64,000 nt of DNA, from NCBI GenBank assembly GCA_036804505.1, contig DAIRSI010000014.1:1-64000 (forward strand). The letters are read 5' to 3'. The first letter of the stretch is position 1. Each line of letters starts with the position of its first letter. Shown here one piece after another: positions 1 through 8,059 of this stretch. Source of the DNA: Phocaeicola_A sp036804505. Lineage in GTDB: Bacteria > Bacteroidota > Bacteroidia > Bacteroidales > Bacteroidaceae. Under the pieces are notes generated by a model that made no database searches, was not told the DNA's origin, and saw nothing but the letters and a program-made list of their open reading frames with translations. Made by a program: the position numbers and the translations under genes.

Positions 1-162
1 TGTGTGCCTAAACGGCTGATTCTTAATATTATGCTAAATAACATGTTTTTTCAAGATTTTAGGAGATAATCATTAAATTCTTAAATAATTTGCAGATATC
101 GTCGATTTTTACGAATATTGCATATTAGTTGTGCACACGGAAATTCTGCCAACAAATTACGT

Positions 163-717
163 ATGAAAAAAATAAAATTACTTTTAGTAATGTTGCTGGT
201 ATTCACGACGGGAATGTCAGCTCAGACAAAATCCTTTAAAGTGCCCGATGTAGATGGCTTTTCATCGGCTGCAGAGTGTCGCGAGTATAAAACAGACGTA
301 TTGAATTGCTCCAAATACTATCTGACGCATACGCTTGACGCTCCTCAAATGAAAGAAGCAGGGCGGTTTATTATTATGTGGATGGAAGCAACCAGTGATT
401 TTAATATATCACTCGGAGAGCCCGCTCATATTGCTTTGATGAAATGTTCTTCCACTCTTCCTGCTTATACGGCTGCTTGTATCATTTATGGAATGGCAAA
501 GAAGTTGAAAGAGGTTAATATTGCCATGCATGTACAAGCCATGCAACAAGCGTTGAAGTTCTATGAGAATAATAAGGAGTACTTGGGTAAAGTGGATGAA
601 TGGGAAGTCTATGTCCGGGCTAAAAAAGATGGAACTCTGAAGAAATTGCTCAAAGATGAATTTGAAAAGACAAAACAAAACGAAAACATACCCGAAGATA
701 AACTTCAAAGTATGTAA
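163..717 (+). CDS. Small secreted protein, function unknown
   Basis: This encodes 184 residues from the ATG at 163. A TTG 45 bases upstream keeps the frame open, but the ATG gives a clean signal peptide: MKKIK, then a hydrophobic stretch ending in MSA before Q, typical for signal peptidase I. The mature part is mixed alpha-helical and charged at its C-terminus, with no lipobox and no catalytic motif I recognise. It stands alone, with a long non-coding spacer after it and no visible operon partner. It is probably periplasmic. The signal peptide is a direct reading; the function is not known to me. Confidence 0.7.
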   Translation: MKKIKLLLVMLLVFTTGMSAQTKSFKVPDVDGFSSAAECREYKTDVLNCSKYYLTHTLDAPQMKEAGRFIIMWMEATSDFNISLGEPAHIALMKCSSTLPAYTAACIIYGMAKKLKEVNIAMHVQAMQQALKFYENNKEYLGKVDEWEVYVRAKKDGTLKKLLKDEFEKTKQNENIPEDKLQSM

Positions 718-857
718 CGATCAAGATTCTTTGTCTATTTAAACGGAAGATTGCTTTATAATTCATTATTTGATATTGAAAAGAATCAGATTCTGATTAT
801 ACGAACCATTTTTGCGCTTTTGAATAAACATTTTAAAAATACGGTTATGACCGTACA

Positions 858-922
858 ATCATCTGGTGCATAGCGGATAATTGTCTGCTATGCACCAGAT
901 GATTATCCGCTATGCACCAGAT
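858..922. repeat. Three-arm inverted repeat with two exclusive pairings
   Basis: One arm has two possible partners. Bases 858-874 are the exact reverse complement of 887-903 (17 bp). Bases 861-881 are the exact reverse complement of 902-922 (21 bp). The two right-hand arms share the unit GCTATGCACCAGAT as a direct repeat (887-900 and 909-922). Only one hairpin can form at a time. It lies in the 573-base spacer between the secreted protein and the histidine kinase, which contains no gene. No T-run follows it, so it does not look like a simple terminator. Confidence 0.8.
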
Positions 923-981
923 AACTTTCTCATCAGATAACTTCCTGAAAATAATATAGTTGAACTGTATTTTGATAAAAA

Positions 982-1095
982 GTTGGGATGTAGTTGGAAT
1001 GCTCGAAAAAGTTAGAATGTATTTTTAGTAGCATTCTAACTTCTATCTTTCTGATTAATAGTATGATAAATCGAAAAGTTAGAATGGTTGGAATG
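982..1095. repeat. Six copies of the 9-mer GTTRGRATG
   Basis: Direct copies start at 982 (GTTGGGATG), 993 (GTTGGAATG), 1011 (GTTAGAATG), 1078 (GTTAGAATG) and 1087 (GTTGGAATG). One inverted copy, CATTCTAAC, is at 1032-1040. The copy at 1011 and the inverted copy can form a 9-bp hairpin with a 12-base loop. The last two direct copies abut. The array lies between the three-arm repeat and the kinase promoter. It looks like an array of protein-binding sites, but no binding protein is identifiable. Confidence 0.7.
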
Positions 1096-1240
1096 CTTTT
1101 TAAAAAAAAATCCGGAGTTGTTTTTCCGGCAGATTTTTAGTGGAGGATGCAATGACCGATGTAGTACTACAATATTGGAATATTATTTCGTTGCTGATTA
1201 AAATAAACATGATTTGTACAGGGAATCTGAAAAAAAACAT

Positions 1241-1248
1241 TAAATTTG
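1241..1248 (+). promoter_or_regulatory. Putative -7 box for the PAS/GAF histidine kinase
   Basis: TAAATTTG matches the Bacteroidetes -7 consensus TAnnTTTG. The predicted start is about 1255, leaving a 35-base leader before the ATG at 1290. A TTTG at 1213-1216 is 24 bases upstream, farther than the usual 19-21, so the -33 element is poor. Confidence 0.5.
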
Positions 1249-1289
1249 CCATGTTATAGAATAAACTGGTCCGCATAATCCATAGCGAT

Positions 1290-2969
1290 ATGGATTTTGT
1301 ATTAATTTTTCAGTCAATGGAAAATGAGTTAGATTTTTACAAAGAAATGTCTTCCAATGCACAAATTGGATGGTGGATTATAGATTTAGATACTCGAACT
1401 TTCACTTGTTCCGAATATTTGCGGAAAGTATTGGCTTTGAAATCTGATGATAGTCCTTTCGAAGATTTTACATGTTACATACCTGAAGAATACCGACATA
1501 TGATGCGTCAGGAGGTAGAAGTTTACAGTAAGGTAACAAAAGATTTTTACAATCGCTCCTTTCCGGTAAATTCACCCAATTTTGGAGAAATCTGGATGCA
1601 GGCGCATTTAATCCGATATGAAAAGGGGACCGGAAAACACGGTGGAATCAGGCTGTTCGGATATACAGTACGTACAGAATCCCCCAATGTGGAAATTAAA
1701 AAAGCTTCGGAGCAAATCAATGATATTCTTTACAGGCAGAACATTATCACCACTCAGTTGTTTTCTTATCTGAAGGAAAAGAAAGAGGTGAAAACTACCG
1801 AGAACATTTTGAAAGAAATGTTGATTACCTACAAGGGAAGTCGTTCTTATATTTTTAAGTTTAACGATAATAATACCATACAGAGTTGTATTTACGAAGT
1901 GGTTGATGATGGAGTGATTCCGGAAATCGATATGTTGAGAAAGCTTTCGAGTGAATCTATTCCCTGGTGGACAAAGAATGTGCTTGCCGGTAACCCTATT
2001 ATATTGAATGACATAAATTTATTGCCTATAGAAGCAAGTAATGAACGTGAATTATTGGCCGAACAAGAAATAAAATCCATCATGATAACACCGCTTTTTA
2101 ATGGAAGTCAAGTATGGGGATACATGGGTATTGATATTGTGGATACATATAGGGATTGGACAAACGAAGACTATCAGTGGATTTATTCTATGGGCAACAT
2201 CATCAGTTTATGCTTGCTGATGAAGAAGGAAAAGGATACCAATCAAAAGATAAACAAGGAACTGGTGATAGCTAAGGAAAAGGCTGAGACTATGGACAAG
2301 TTGAAAAGTGCTTTTCTTGCTAACATGAGCCATGAAATACGTACACCCCTTAATGCCATTATCGGATTTTCGGATTTACTGGCCGAAACTGATGATAAAA
2401 AAGACAGGGATTTGTACGTGCAAATTCTGCATCAGAACAATGACTTGTTGTTGCAACTTATTTCGGATATATTGGATCTTTCCAAGATTGAGGCGGGTAC
2501 TTTGGATTTCAATTATTCCGATGTGGATGTGAATGAACTTTGCGAGAATCTGGTTTGTTCCTTCAAACTTAAAGTCCAGAGTGATGTTGATCTCATTTTT
2601 GAATCACACCTTCCCTCCTGCCATATTTCTACTGACAACAACAGGCTTCAGCAGGTCTTGTCCAATTTCATCAACAATGCCATAAAGTTCACGTCCAAGG
2701 GTTCCATCCGTTTGGGATATACACAGAAAGATGACCAACTTCGTTTTTATGTAAGCGATACAGGCATGGGTATTAAAAAAGAGTATTTGGAAACAGTGTT
2801 CAATCGGTTTGTAAAATTGAATACTTTTGCTCAGGGCACCGGTTTAGGACTGGCTATCTGCAAAAGTATTGTCGAAAAATTAGGCGGTGATATCGGAGTG
2901 GAATCTGTTGAAGGAAAGGGATCTACTTTCTGGTTTACACATCCTTACACGAAAAAAACATCCTTTTAG
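1290..2969 (+). CDS. PAS/GAF sensor histidine kinase, no receiver domain
   Basis: This is a 559-residue soluble sensor kinase with no transmembrane helix. A PAS-like region fills residues 20-130 and a GAF-like region about 150-310. HisKA follows, with the phospho-accepting His348 in NMSHEIRTPLN. The ATPase domain has the N box NFINNAIKF (459-467), G1 box DTGMGI (490-495) and G2 box GTGLGL (516-521). All core residues needed for autophosphorylation are present. No receiver domain is fused and no response regulator is adjacent, so it is an orphan kinase. The cytoplasmic GAF/PAS sensor suggests an internal signal. A second ATG at 1317 is an alternative start. Its C-terminal catalytic half resembles the kinases at 36.3-37.8 kb and 49.3-52.0 kb. 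Confidence 0.9.
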   Translation: MDFVLIFQSMENELDFYKEMSSNAQIGWWIIDLDTRTFTCSEYLRKVLALKSDDSPFEDFTCYIPEEYRHMMRQEVEVYSKVTKDFYNRSFPVNSPNFGEIWMQAHLIRYEKGTGKHGGIRLFGYTVRTESPNVEIKKASEQINDILYRQNIITTQLFSYLKEKKEVKTTENILKEMLITYKGSRSYIFKFNDNNTIQSCIYEVVDDGVIPEIDMLRKLSSESIPWWTKNVLAGNPIILNDINLLPIEASNERELLAEQEIKSIMITPLFNGSQVWGYMGIDIVDTYRDWTNEDYQWIYSMGNIISLCLLMKKEKDTNQKINKELVIAKEKAETMDKLKSAFLANMSHEIRTPLNAIIGFSDLLAETDDKKDRDLYVQILHQNNDLLLQLISDILDLSKIEAGTLDFNYSDVDVNELCENLVCSFKLKVQSDVDLIFESHLPSCHISTDNNRLQQVLSNFINNAIKFTSKGSIRLGYTQKDDQLRFYVSDTGMGIKKEYLETVFNRFVKLNTFAQGTGLGLAICKSIVEKLGGDIGVESVEGKGSTFWFTHPYTKKTSF

Positions 2970-2987
2970 TTTTAATGAAGGATGGCA

Positions 2988-3959
2988 TTAGAATTGCTCA
3001 AGAATGCGGATTCGCTCCTTGATATCAGGGTGAGTACTGAAAAGATGGTTGAAAAGGTTGCCTCCGTTTATCTTGTGATAGATGAACAATTGCGCCACAT
3101 CATCTCTTTTTACATTGGTAAGTCCCGGTTCTGCTGAAATTTTACGTAAAGCTGATGCCAGTGCTACCGGATTTCCTGTAAGCTCTGCTCCTCCTGCATC
3201 GGCCATGAATTCACGTTTGCGAGAGATGGCAAAGCGTGTAAGTATGGTGAAGAAATAACCTATTCCACAGCAAACCAGCGCAATGAGCATCGCTCCCATT
3301 ATCACGGCTCCGCTTTTTCCATTGGAACGTCTTGCCGGTATATAGTACAATACATTCCAAAGAATAGAGGCCATGGTTGCCAGAATGCCGACAAAAATAA
3401 TGGAGACAATGAGCAGACGGGTGTCCTTATTTCGGATGTGAGTAAGTTCATGCCCTATGACTCCTTCCAGTTCATCGTCTTCGAGTTTTTCGATAATACC
3501 TGTAGTGAGGGTTATCGTGTAAGACTTTTCATCTATTCCACTGGCAAAAGCATTCAGTTCGGGATCATTGATGACATTGATTTTGGGCGTGTTCATGCCA
3601 CAGCTCATGCAGAGATTCTCTACCATATTATATATATGAGGGTTTTCCTTCCTCTCCAAAGGACGGGCTCCGGTGGCATGACGAATAATAGATACGTTTG
3701 AAAAATAGGATATAAGGAACCATATTCCCACAAAGACAATTACCCAAGGCACCGCTGCTACGTAATAATCCAGAATGGAATTCCAATCCAAGCCTTCTAC
3801 AGGATATCCGTTGATGTCATAAACGGGTCCGTTGAAGTACATTGCAATAACAAAAAAAAGCAATACGATGCCGAGTATGATGAGCGGAAAAAGCAGAAGC
3901 AACAGGATTGAAAGCCTGTTGTTCCGCTCTTGTTGTGTGATGATTCCTACATATTGCAT
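2988..3959 (-). CDS. M48 family membrane metallopeptidase (HtpX-like)
   Basis: This is a 323-residue integral membrane zinc protease. The zinc site is HELTH at residues 170-174, with the third ligand probably Glu250 in SRKREFMADAGG. Two hydrophobic segments precede the catalytic domain (about 17-42 and 68-87) and two more lie at about 182-203 and 217-240, giving the HtpX layout with the active site facing the cytoplasm. HtpX-type proteases act in membrane-protein quality control. It follows lemA by 12 bases on the same strand, a common pairing that suggests one transcript. It converges with the kinase at 1290-2969. I leave the symbol blank because lemA-linked M48 proteases form their own subgroup. 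Confidence 0.9.
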   Translation of the reverse strand: MQYVGIITQQERNNRLSILLLLLFPLIILGIVLLFFVIAMYFNGPVYDINGYPVEGLDWNSILDYYVAAVPWVIVFVGIWFLISYFSNVSIIRHATGARPLERKENPHIYNMVENLCMSCGMNTPKINVINDPELNAFASGIDEKSYTITLTTGIIEKLEDDELEGVIGHELTHIRNKDTRLLIVSIIFVGILATMASILWNVLYYIPARRSNGKSGAVIMGAMLIALVCCGIGYFFTILTRFAISRKREFMADAGGAELTGNPVALASALRKISAEPGLTNVKRDDVAQLFIYHKINGGNLFNHLFSTHPDIKERIRILEQF

Positions 3960-3971
3960 ATATCAGAATGA

Positions 3972-4532
3972 TCAGAATTTAATATCAGGAGCTTTGTCAA
4001 GTTCGGCGCGTTCCGTGTCGGGAACTTCAAACATGGCACCCCGCTTGAAGTTGAACATTCCGGCAACGATATTGGCCGGAAAGGTTTCTACAGCATTGTT
4101 ATATTCGCGGGTTGCAGAATTGAAATAGCGGCGTGTGGCGGCCAGCTTGTTTTCAATGTCGGAAACCTCTCCCTGCAGTTGCAGGAAATTTTGGTTGGCT
4201 TTGAGCTCGGGATAAGCTTCCAAAGTAACTTTCAATCCGCTCAATGCACTGGTCAAAGCATTTTCGGCAGCAATCTTGTTGTCGATGCCTTGTGCATTGA
4301 CCGCCTGATTGCGCAATTCGGTAACTTTCTGGAATGTTTCCTTTTCATGAGCTGCATAGCCTTTCACACATTCCACCAGCTGCGGTACCAAATCATGACG
4401 CTGCTTGAGTTGCACGTCGATGTTGGCGAATGCATTTTCGCGGTTATTGCGCATGCGCACCAATCTGTTGTATAAAGAAATGCAGAAGAACACTAGGATG
4501 ACCACGACGGCCAAAATGATAATTGCTGTCAT
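3972..4532 (-). CDS. lemA: LemA family protein
   Basis: This encodes 186 residues with one N-terminal transmembrane helix (residues 3-20) and a long helical bundle. The family signature region reads RENAFANIDVQLKQRHDLVPQLV (residues about 31-53), followed by the helix around VKGYAAHEKETF. LemA proteins are inner-membrane proteins whose helical domain lies in the periplasm or outside; the biochemical role is unclear. It is the first gene of a probable two-gene operon with the M48 protease, which suggests a role in envelope proteostasis. The start is the first ATG downstream of a good -7 box. Confidence 0.93.
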   Translation of the reverse strand: MTAIIILAVVVILVFFCISLYNRLVRMRNNRENAFANIDVQLKQRHDLVPQLVECVKGYAAHEKETFQKVTELRNQAVNAQGIDNKIAAENALTSALSGLKVTLEAYPELKANQNFLQLQGEVSDIENKLAATRRYFNSATREYNNAVETFPANIVAGMFNFKRGAMFEVPDTERAELDKAPDIKF

Positions 4533-4564
4533 ATTCGTTATTGTTTTTGAATTTTTACTCTGCG

Positions 4565-4572
4565 CAAATATA
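4565..4572 (-). promoter_or_regulatory. -7 box for lemA/M48 operon
   Basis: Read on the minus strand this is TATATTTG, a full match to TAnnTTTG. The predicted transcript start is about 4558, giving a 25-base leader before the lemA ATG at 4532. No exact TTTG is found at the -33 position. Confidence 0.6.
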
Positions 4573-4648
4573 TGTAAAAGAAATCAGATCAACTCCTTAT
4601 TAATCGTTTTTTAACAATCACTCAAAAGATAAATTCCAATTATATGGC

Positions 4649-4656
4649 TATATTTG
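4649..4656 (+). promoter_or_regulatory. -7 box for the GH27 gene
   Basis: TATATTTG matches TAnnTTTG. The predicted start is near 4663, leaving a leader of about 35 bases to the ATG at 4698. It lies back to back with the lemA promoter. Confidence 0.6.
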
Positions 4657-4697
4657 TGCAACATTTATATTATAAACCTTAAATAAACAAATTTCGC

Positions 4698-5912
4698 ATG
4701 AAAAAATTATTCTTTGCTGCCGCTTTCCTTTGCGGTATCCTGTCTGCTTCGGCACAGGGAAATACAACGGAACGACTCGCTCCTACTCCTCCGATGGGTT
4801 GGATGACATGGAATCTCTATGGAGTCCACATTAATGAGCAGCTCATTCGTGATGTGGCTGATGCCATGGTGCGTGAGGGCTTCAAGGATGCCGGTTATCA
4901 ATATGTGTATATTGATGACGGTTGGCAAGGCGGACGGGATAACCGAAACAATATCATACCCGACCCCCAAAAATTTCCTTCCGGAATCAAGGCGCTTGCC
5001 GACTATGTACATTCTAAAGGATTGAAACTTGGTATTTATTCGGATGCCGCACAACTTACTTGCGGCGGATATACTGCCAGTCTGGGCTTCGAGAAACAAG
5101 ATGCCAAGACTTTCGCTTCTTGGGGTATCGATTATCTGAAATATGACTATTGCGGAGCTCCCGAAGATGCAGAGACTGCACAAACTCGTTATAAAGCTAT
5201 TGCAGACGCCTTGCGTTCCAGTGGAAGAGACATTGCTTTGGGTATTTGCGAATGGGGACCTCGAAAACCATGGTTGTGGGCGTCAAACGTTGGCGGCCAA
5301 CTATGGAGGACCACTTATGATGTTCGTGATAAATGGAAAGATTTGGATGATAACGGAAGTAAAGGCATATTGGACATTGTCACTGAAAATAAGGATTTGT
5401 ACCCGTATGCACACAAAGGGGCATGGAATGATATGGATATGCTCGTTGTGGGGCTGTATGGAGCGAAAGGACCTTCGGGTGATTTGAACAGTCATGGTTG
5501 CAGCAATACGGAATATGAAACCCAGATGAGTATGTGGTGCATGATGGCTTCGCCTTTGGCTATGACTTGTGATCTTACAAAATTGAATGCTGAAACAAAA
5601 CGTATTTTGTTGAATAAGGAAATTATTGCCATTAATCAAGACGGTTTGTGCAAGCAAGCTGAGCCAAAAGTCATCAACGAAGCATATCATGTGTACTTGA
5701 AGCCGCTTGAAGGTAATCGTTATGCCTTGGCAGTTATGAACATCAGTGACAAGGCCATGAAAATCACTCTTTCATTTCCTGAATTAGGATTGAAAGCCAA
5801 ATATGGAATGCGTGATGTATGGATGCACAAGCAAGTGAGCTCTAGTGCACGTAAATGGGCAGGAAACGTAGAAAGCCATCAGACAAAAGTGTTTGTCCTT
5901 ACAACAAAATAA
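4698..5912 (+). CDS. GH27 alpha-galactosidase, secreted
   Basis: This 404-residue glycoside hydrolase should release terminal alpha-galactose. A signal peptide covers residues 1-19, ending ASA before Q. The family 27 N-terminus PPMGWMTWN (31-39) is followed by the IDDGWQ motif (72-77). The nucleophile is Asp150 in YLKYDYC. The acid/base is Asp208 in LWRTTYDV. The substrate-binding WNDMDML is at 243-249. The length and the C-terminal beta domain fit the family. It has no SusC/SusD neighbours, so it is an orphan galactosidase. Alpha-N-acetylgalactosaminidase activity is possible in this family and cannot be excluded from sequence alone. It stops two bases before the convergent C11 protease gene, leaving no room for a terminator. 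Confidence 0.93.
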   Translation: MKKLFFAAAFLCGILSASAQGNTTERLAPTPPMGWMTWNLYGVHINEQLIRDVADAMVREGFKDAGYQYVYIDDGWQGGRDNRNNIIPDPQKFPSGIKALADYVHSKGLKLGIYSDAAQLTCGGYTASLGFEKQDAKTFASWGIDYLKYDYCGAPEDAETAQTRYKAIADALRSSGRDIALGICEWGPRKPWLWASNVGGQLWRTTYDVRDKWKDLDDNGSKGILDIVTENKDLYPYAHKGAWNDMDMLVVGLYGAKGPSGDLNSHGCSNTEYETQMSMWCMMASPLAMTCDLTKLNAETKRILLNKEIIAINQDGLCKQAEPKVINEAYHVYLKPLEGNRYALAVMNISDKAMKITLSFPELGLKAKYGMRDVWMHKQVSSSARKWAGNVESHQTKVFVLTTK

Positions 5913-5914
5913 GT

Positions 5915-7429
5915 TTACTGCCAATTCACAGAAGACCACCCTGCGGCTGAATACCAGCCCAGGGTTTTAAAATAGGTATTCCATGTACTTTTGTTTGTAC
6001 TTCGTGGTAAATAAAAAGAAGCACCGCAATAGGTAGCAGTATCAATATTCCACTTTCCACTAATATAAGCTGAATATACCCATGATTCTGTTTTCTTATA
6101 TGGAACAGCAGTATCTAGAACTTTTTTCCATGACATGTAATCAGTATCGGATAACATTTTTTTCATGAAAGAATTGATGTCATAATAGTATGGATATGGA
6201 GGAGTAGTTACTAAAGGTTGTGAACAATAATATGCTACATCTCCTTTTGAAAATGTAAAGCTGCTTATTTTTTTTAATGCAGTAGCTGTAGCGGAAGCCA
6301 AATTATCCATTTCCGAACACTTGAAGGCTGAGATTGCTGCCCTGTAATTCTCATCATTGGTATCTATATAATAATTGCAATAGGCATTGACCATACTATT
6401 GGCGTCGAATGTGGTGGCGAAGAAAGGAGCTATCATGTTCTGATAAGGGGCTCCGGGGCCGGGTATTTCTGTAGGTGAACCTACAATATAATTCGCGCAG
6501 TTACGCAATTCGTAGGCTACTTCTACTCCTTGCATGAAGCAGGCATCGAAGAGAATGAAATCGAATTTGCTTTTTGTCTTGTTGGCAATGACTGTGTTGA
6601 GAACAGAAGCCATGTCAGTGATGTCCATTTCGGGACCAGTGTCGGATGTGTTATCCATGCCGTTGTCAATTCCTATCATGCGGGTATCCACTTTTTGTGT
6701 TGCCGGCAGCCAGCCGTTACCATGCGACCACATCACCAATCCGTAATTCTTTGCAGGGTAATTATCAATTGTATAGTTCAAAACCTGTTGGAAAACAGCC
6801 GGATCTGTAGATATTTTGTTTTCTGTGTACTGATATACGGTGTCACAGCGAGCTGTAGTTCCACTCTTGTAAAGATGCAAAATACGGGGATTGCTCAAAT
6901 CATCCACATATACTATCAAGTTGTCATTGTTTGGCATATTTGTGATGCCTTGCTTCATTTCTTCAATATCTTTTTTGGCGAATTCATAATATATACCCGG
7001 TGTTGACAGACTGTTTTCTGCAATGATATAAGCCAGCACAGTGCGGTTGGCAAGGTCTGGAACAGGTTCGGGTTTGTTACCGCTTTTATCAACTGCATCC
7101 TGTACAATCGATACAGGATAGGTATTCCCATCGCATAAAATATTGACTGTTCCGGTTCGTGATGTTCCGGTGTAGTTCACAGACAAGGTGGCTTTGAGTG
7201 TACTGGAACCGATACTTCCAGAGGTAGTAGAGATTGTAATCCAATCATTTGCGGTTGTAGCTGTCCAAGTCTTGTCTGCTTCGAAAGTTATAGAAGCATC
7301 GGTTGCGTCAGCATATACTTTCACAGTAGAAATATTGTCAGTGAAACGAATGGGATCCACATCGTCATGATGACAGGATGTAAATAGCAGAATGCTTAAA
7401 CCGAATAATATACGGATTATATTTCTCAT
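5915..7429 (-). CDS. Clostripain-type (C11) cysteine peptidase lipoprotein with BACON domain
   Basis: This is a 504-residue lipoprotein with lipobox FTSC and lipidated Cys19. Residues about 35-112 form a BACON-like beta domain with the typical W..I..SG pattern (TANDWITISTTSGS). The C11 peptidase fold follows. The catalytic dyad is His236 in MWSHGNGW and Cys297 in LFDACFMQG. Clostripain-type enzymes cleave after basic residues and are often autoprocessed; BACON domains in Bacteroides are linked to binding of mucin or other glycans. Surface display is an inference. It is the second gene of a pair with a small secreted protein 11 bases upstream. Confidence 0.92.
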   Translation of the reverse strand: MRNIIRILFGLSILLFTSCHHDDVDPIRFTDNISTVKVYADATDASITFEADKTWTATTANDWITISTTSGSIGSSTLKATLSVNYTGTSRTGTVNILCDGNTYPVSIVQDAVDKSGNKPEPVPDLANRTVLAYIIAENSLSTPGIYYEFAKKDIEEMKQGITNMPNNDNLIVYVDDLSNPRILHLYKSGTTARCDTVYQYTENKISTDPAVFQQVLNYTIDNYPAKNYGLVMWSHGNGWLPATQKVDTRMIGIDNGMDNTSDTGPEMDITDMASVLNTVIANKTKSKFDFILFDACFMQGVEVAYELRNCANYIVGSPTEIPGPGAPYQNMIAPFFATTFDANSMVNAYCNYYIDTNDENYRAAISAFKCSEMDNLASATATALKKISSFTFSKGDVAYYCSQPLVTTPPYPYYYDINSFMKKMLSDTDYMSWKKVLDTAVPYKKTESWVYSAYISGKWNIDTATYCGASFYLPRSTNKSTWNTYFKTLGWYSAAGWSSVNWQ

Positions 7430-7440
7430 AAAGTCATTGC

Positions 7441-7899
7441 TTAATTGTTGCTTGGCTTTTCTTCAGCAGCAGGTTTTTCGTCTGTTGATTCCTCTTCCTG
7501 CGGTTTTGTGAACTTAAATTCACTTTCGCTGATTGTCTTGATAATGGAAGTATTTTCTTTTCCATATTTTTTAAGGAGCTTTCCCGATTTCTTCATTACC
7601 GTTTTTTTGTCCGGTGAAAAGATAACTAAACAAGTGGCTTCCTTGGCTCCTTTGTTGCTTTCCAGAAAAGTCTTCAACTCATAGGAATACTGAGGACGGT
7701 TCATCAGAAAACCGTTATTGTCGATTTTGGCTCCTTCAACAGCTTGAATGTCTGTTATGAAGACCAGCGAATCGGCAAATGATGCTGAAAAACCGCACAT
7801 ATATATCGTGGGGTCCTTTTTCTCTTTTTTCTTGAATGAAAAAGCGGTGCATAAACTGAATATGCATAATAAAAGGGCTATTAATCTGATATTTTTCAT
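7441..7899 (-). CDS. Small secreted protein preceding the C11 protease
   Basis: This encodes 152 residues. The N-terminus MKNIRLIALLLCIFSLCTAF is a signal peptide; no clean lipobox is present. The middle part is a compact mixed fold. The last 25 residues are a Glu/Pro/Lys-rich tail (EEESTDEKPAAEEKPS) that looks disordered. It heads a two-gene operon with the C11 peptidase, with an 11-base gap, so a role as partner, inhibitor or chaperone of that protease is possible. I do not recognise the family. Confidence 0.75.
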   Translation of the reverse strand: MKNIRLIALLLCIFSLCTAFSFKKKEKKDPTIYMCGFSASFADSLVFITDIQAVEGAKIDNNGFLMNRPQYSYELKTFLESNKGAKEATCLVIFSPDKKTVMKKSGKLLKKYGKENTSIIKTISESEFKFTKPQEEESTDEKPAAEEKPSNN

Positions 7900-7927
7900 A
7901 TTTTATTTATTTTCAATATATTCTGTG

Positions 7928-7935
7928 CAAAAGTA
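7928..7935 (-). promoter_or_regulatory. -7 box for the small protein / C11 protease operon
   Basis: The minus strand reads TACTTTTG, matching TAnnTTTG. The predicted start is about 7921, 22 bases before the ATG at 7899. Confidence 0.6.
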
Positions 7936-7984
7936 GCAAAAAGTGTTACAAGTGCCATATCTTCTTTCTTTATTTAACATACTA

Positions 7985-8022
7985 TAAAAAAACTCCGTCC
8001 CTCTCGAAGGAGAAGGACGGAG
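7985..8022 (-). terminator. Rho-independent terminator after htrA
   Basis: CTCCGTCC (7993-8000) pairs perfectly with GGACGGAG (8015-8022) over a 14-base loop. On the minus strand the stem is followed by a T-run (the A-run at 7985-7992), so it terminates the protease transcript 38 bases past its stop codon. Confidence 0.85.
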
Positions 8023-8059
8023 AAACTTACCTAAATTGAAAACTAATTATTTTATAATT

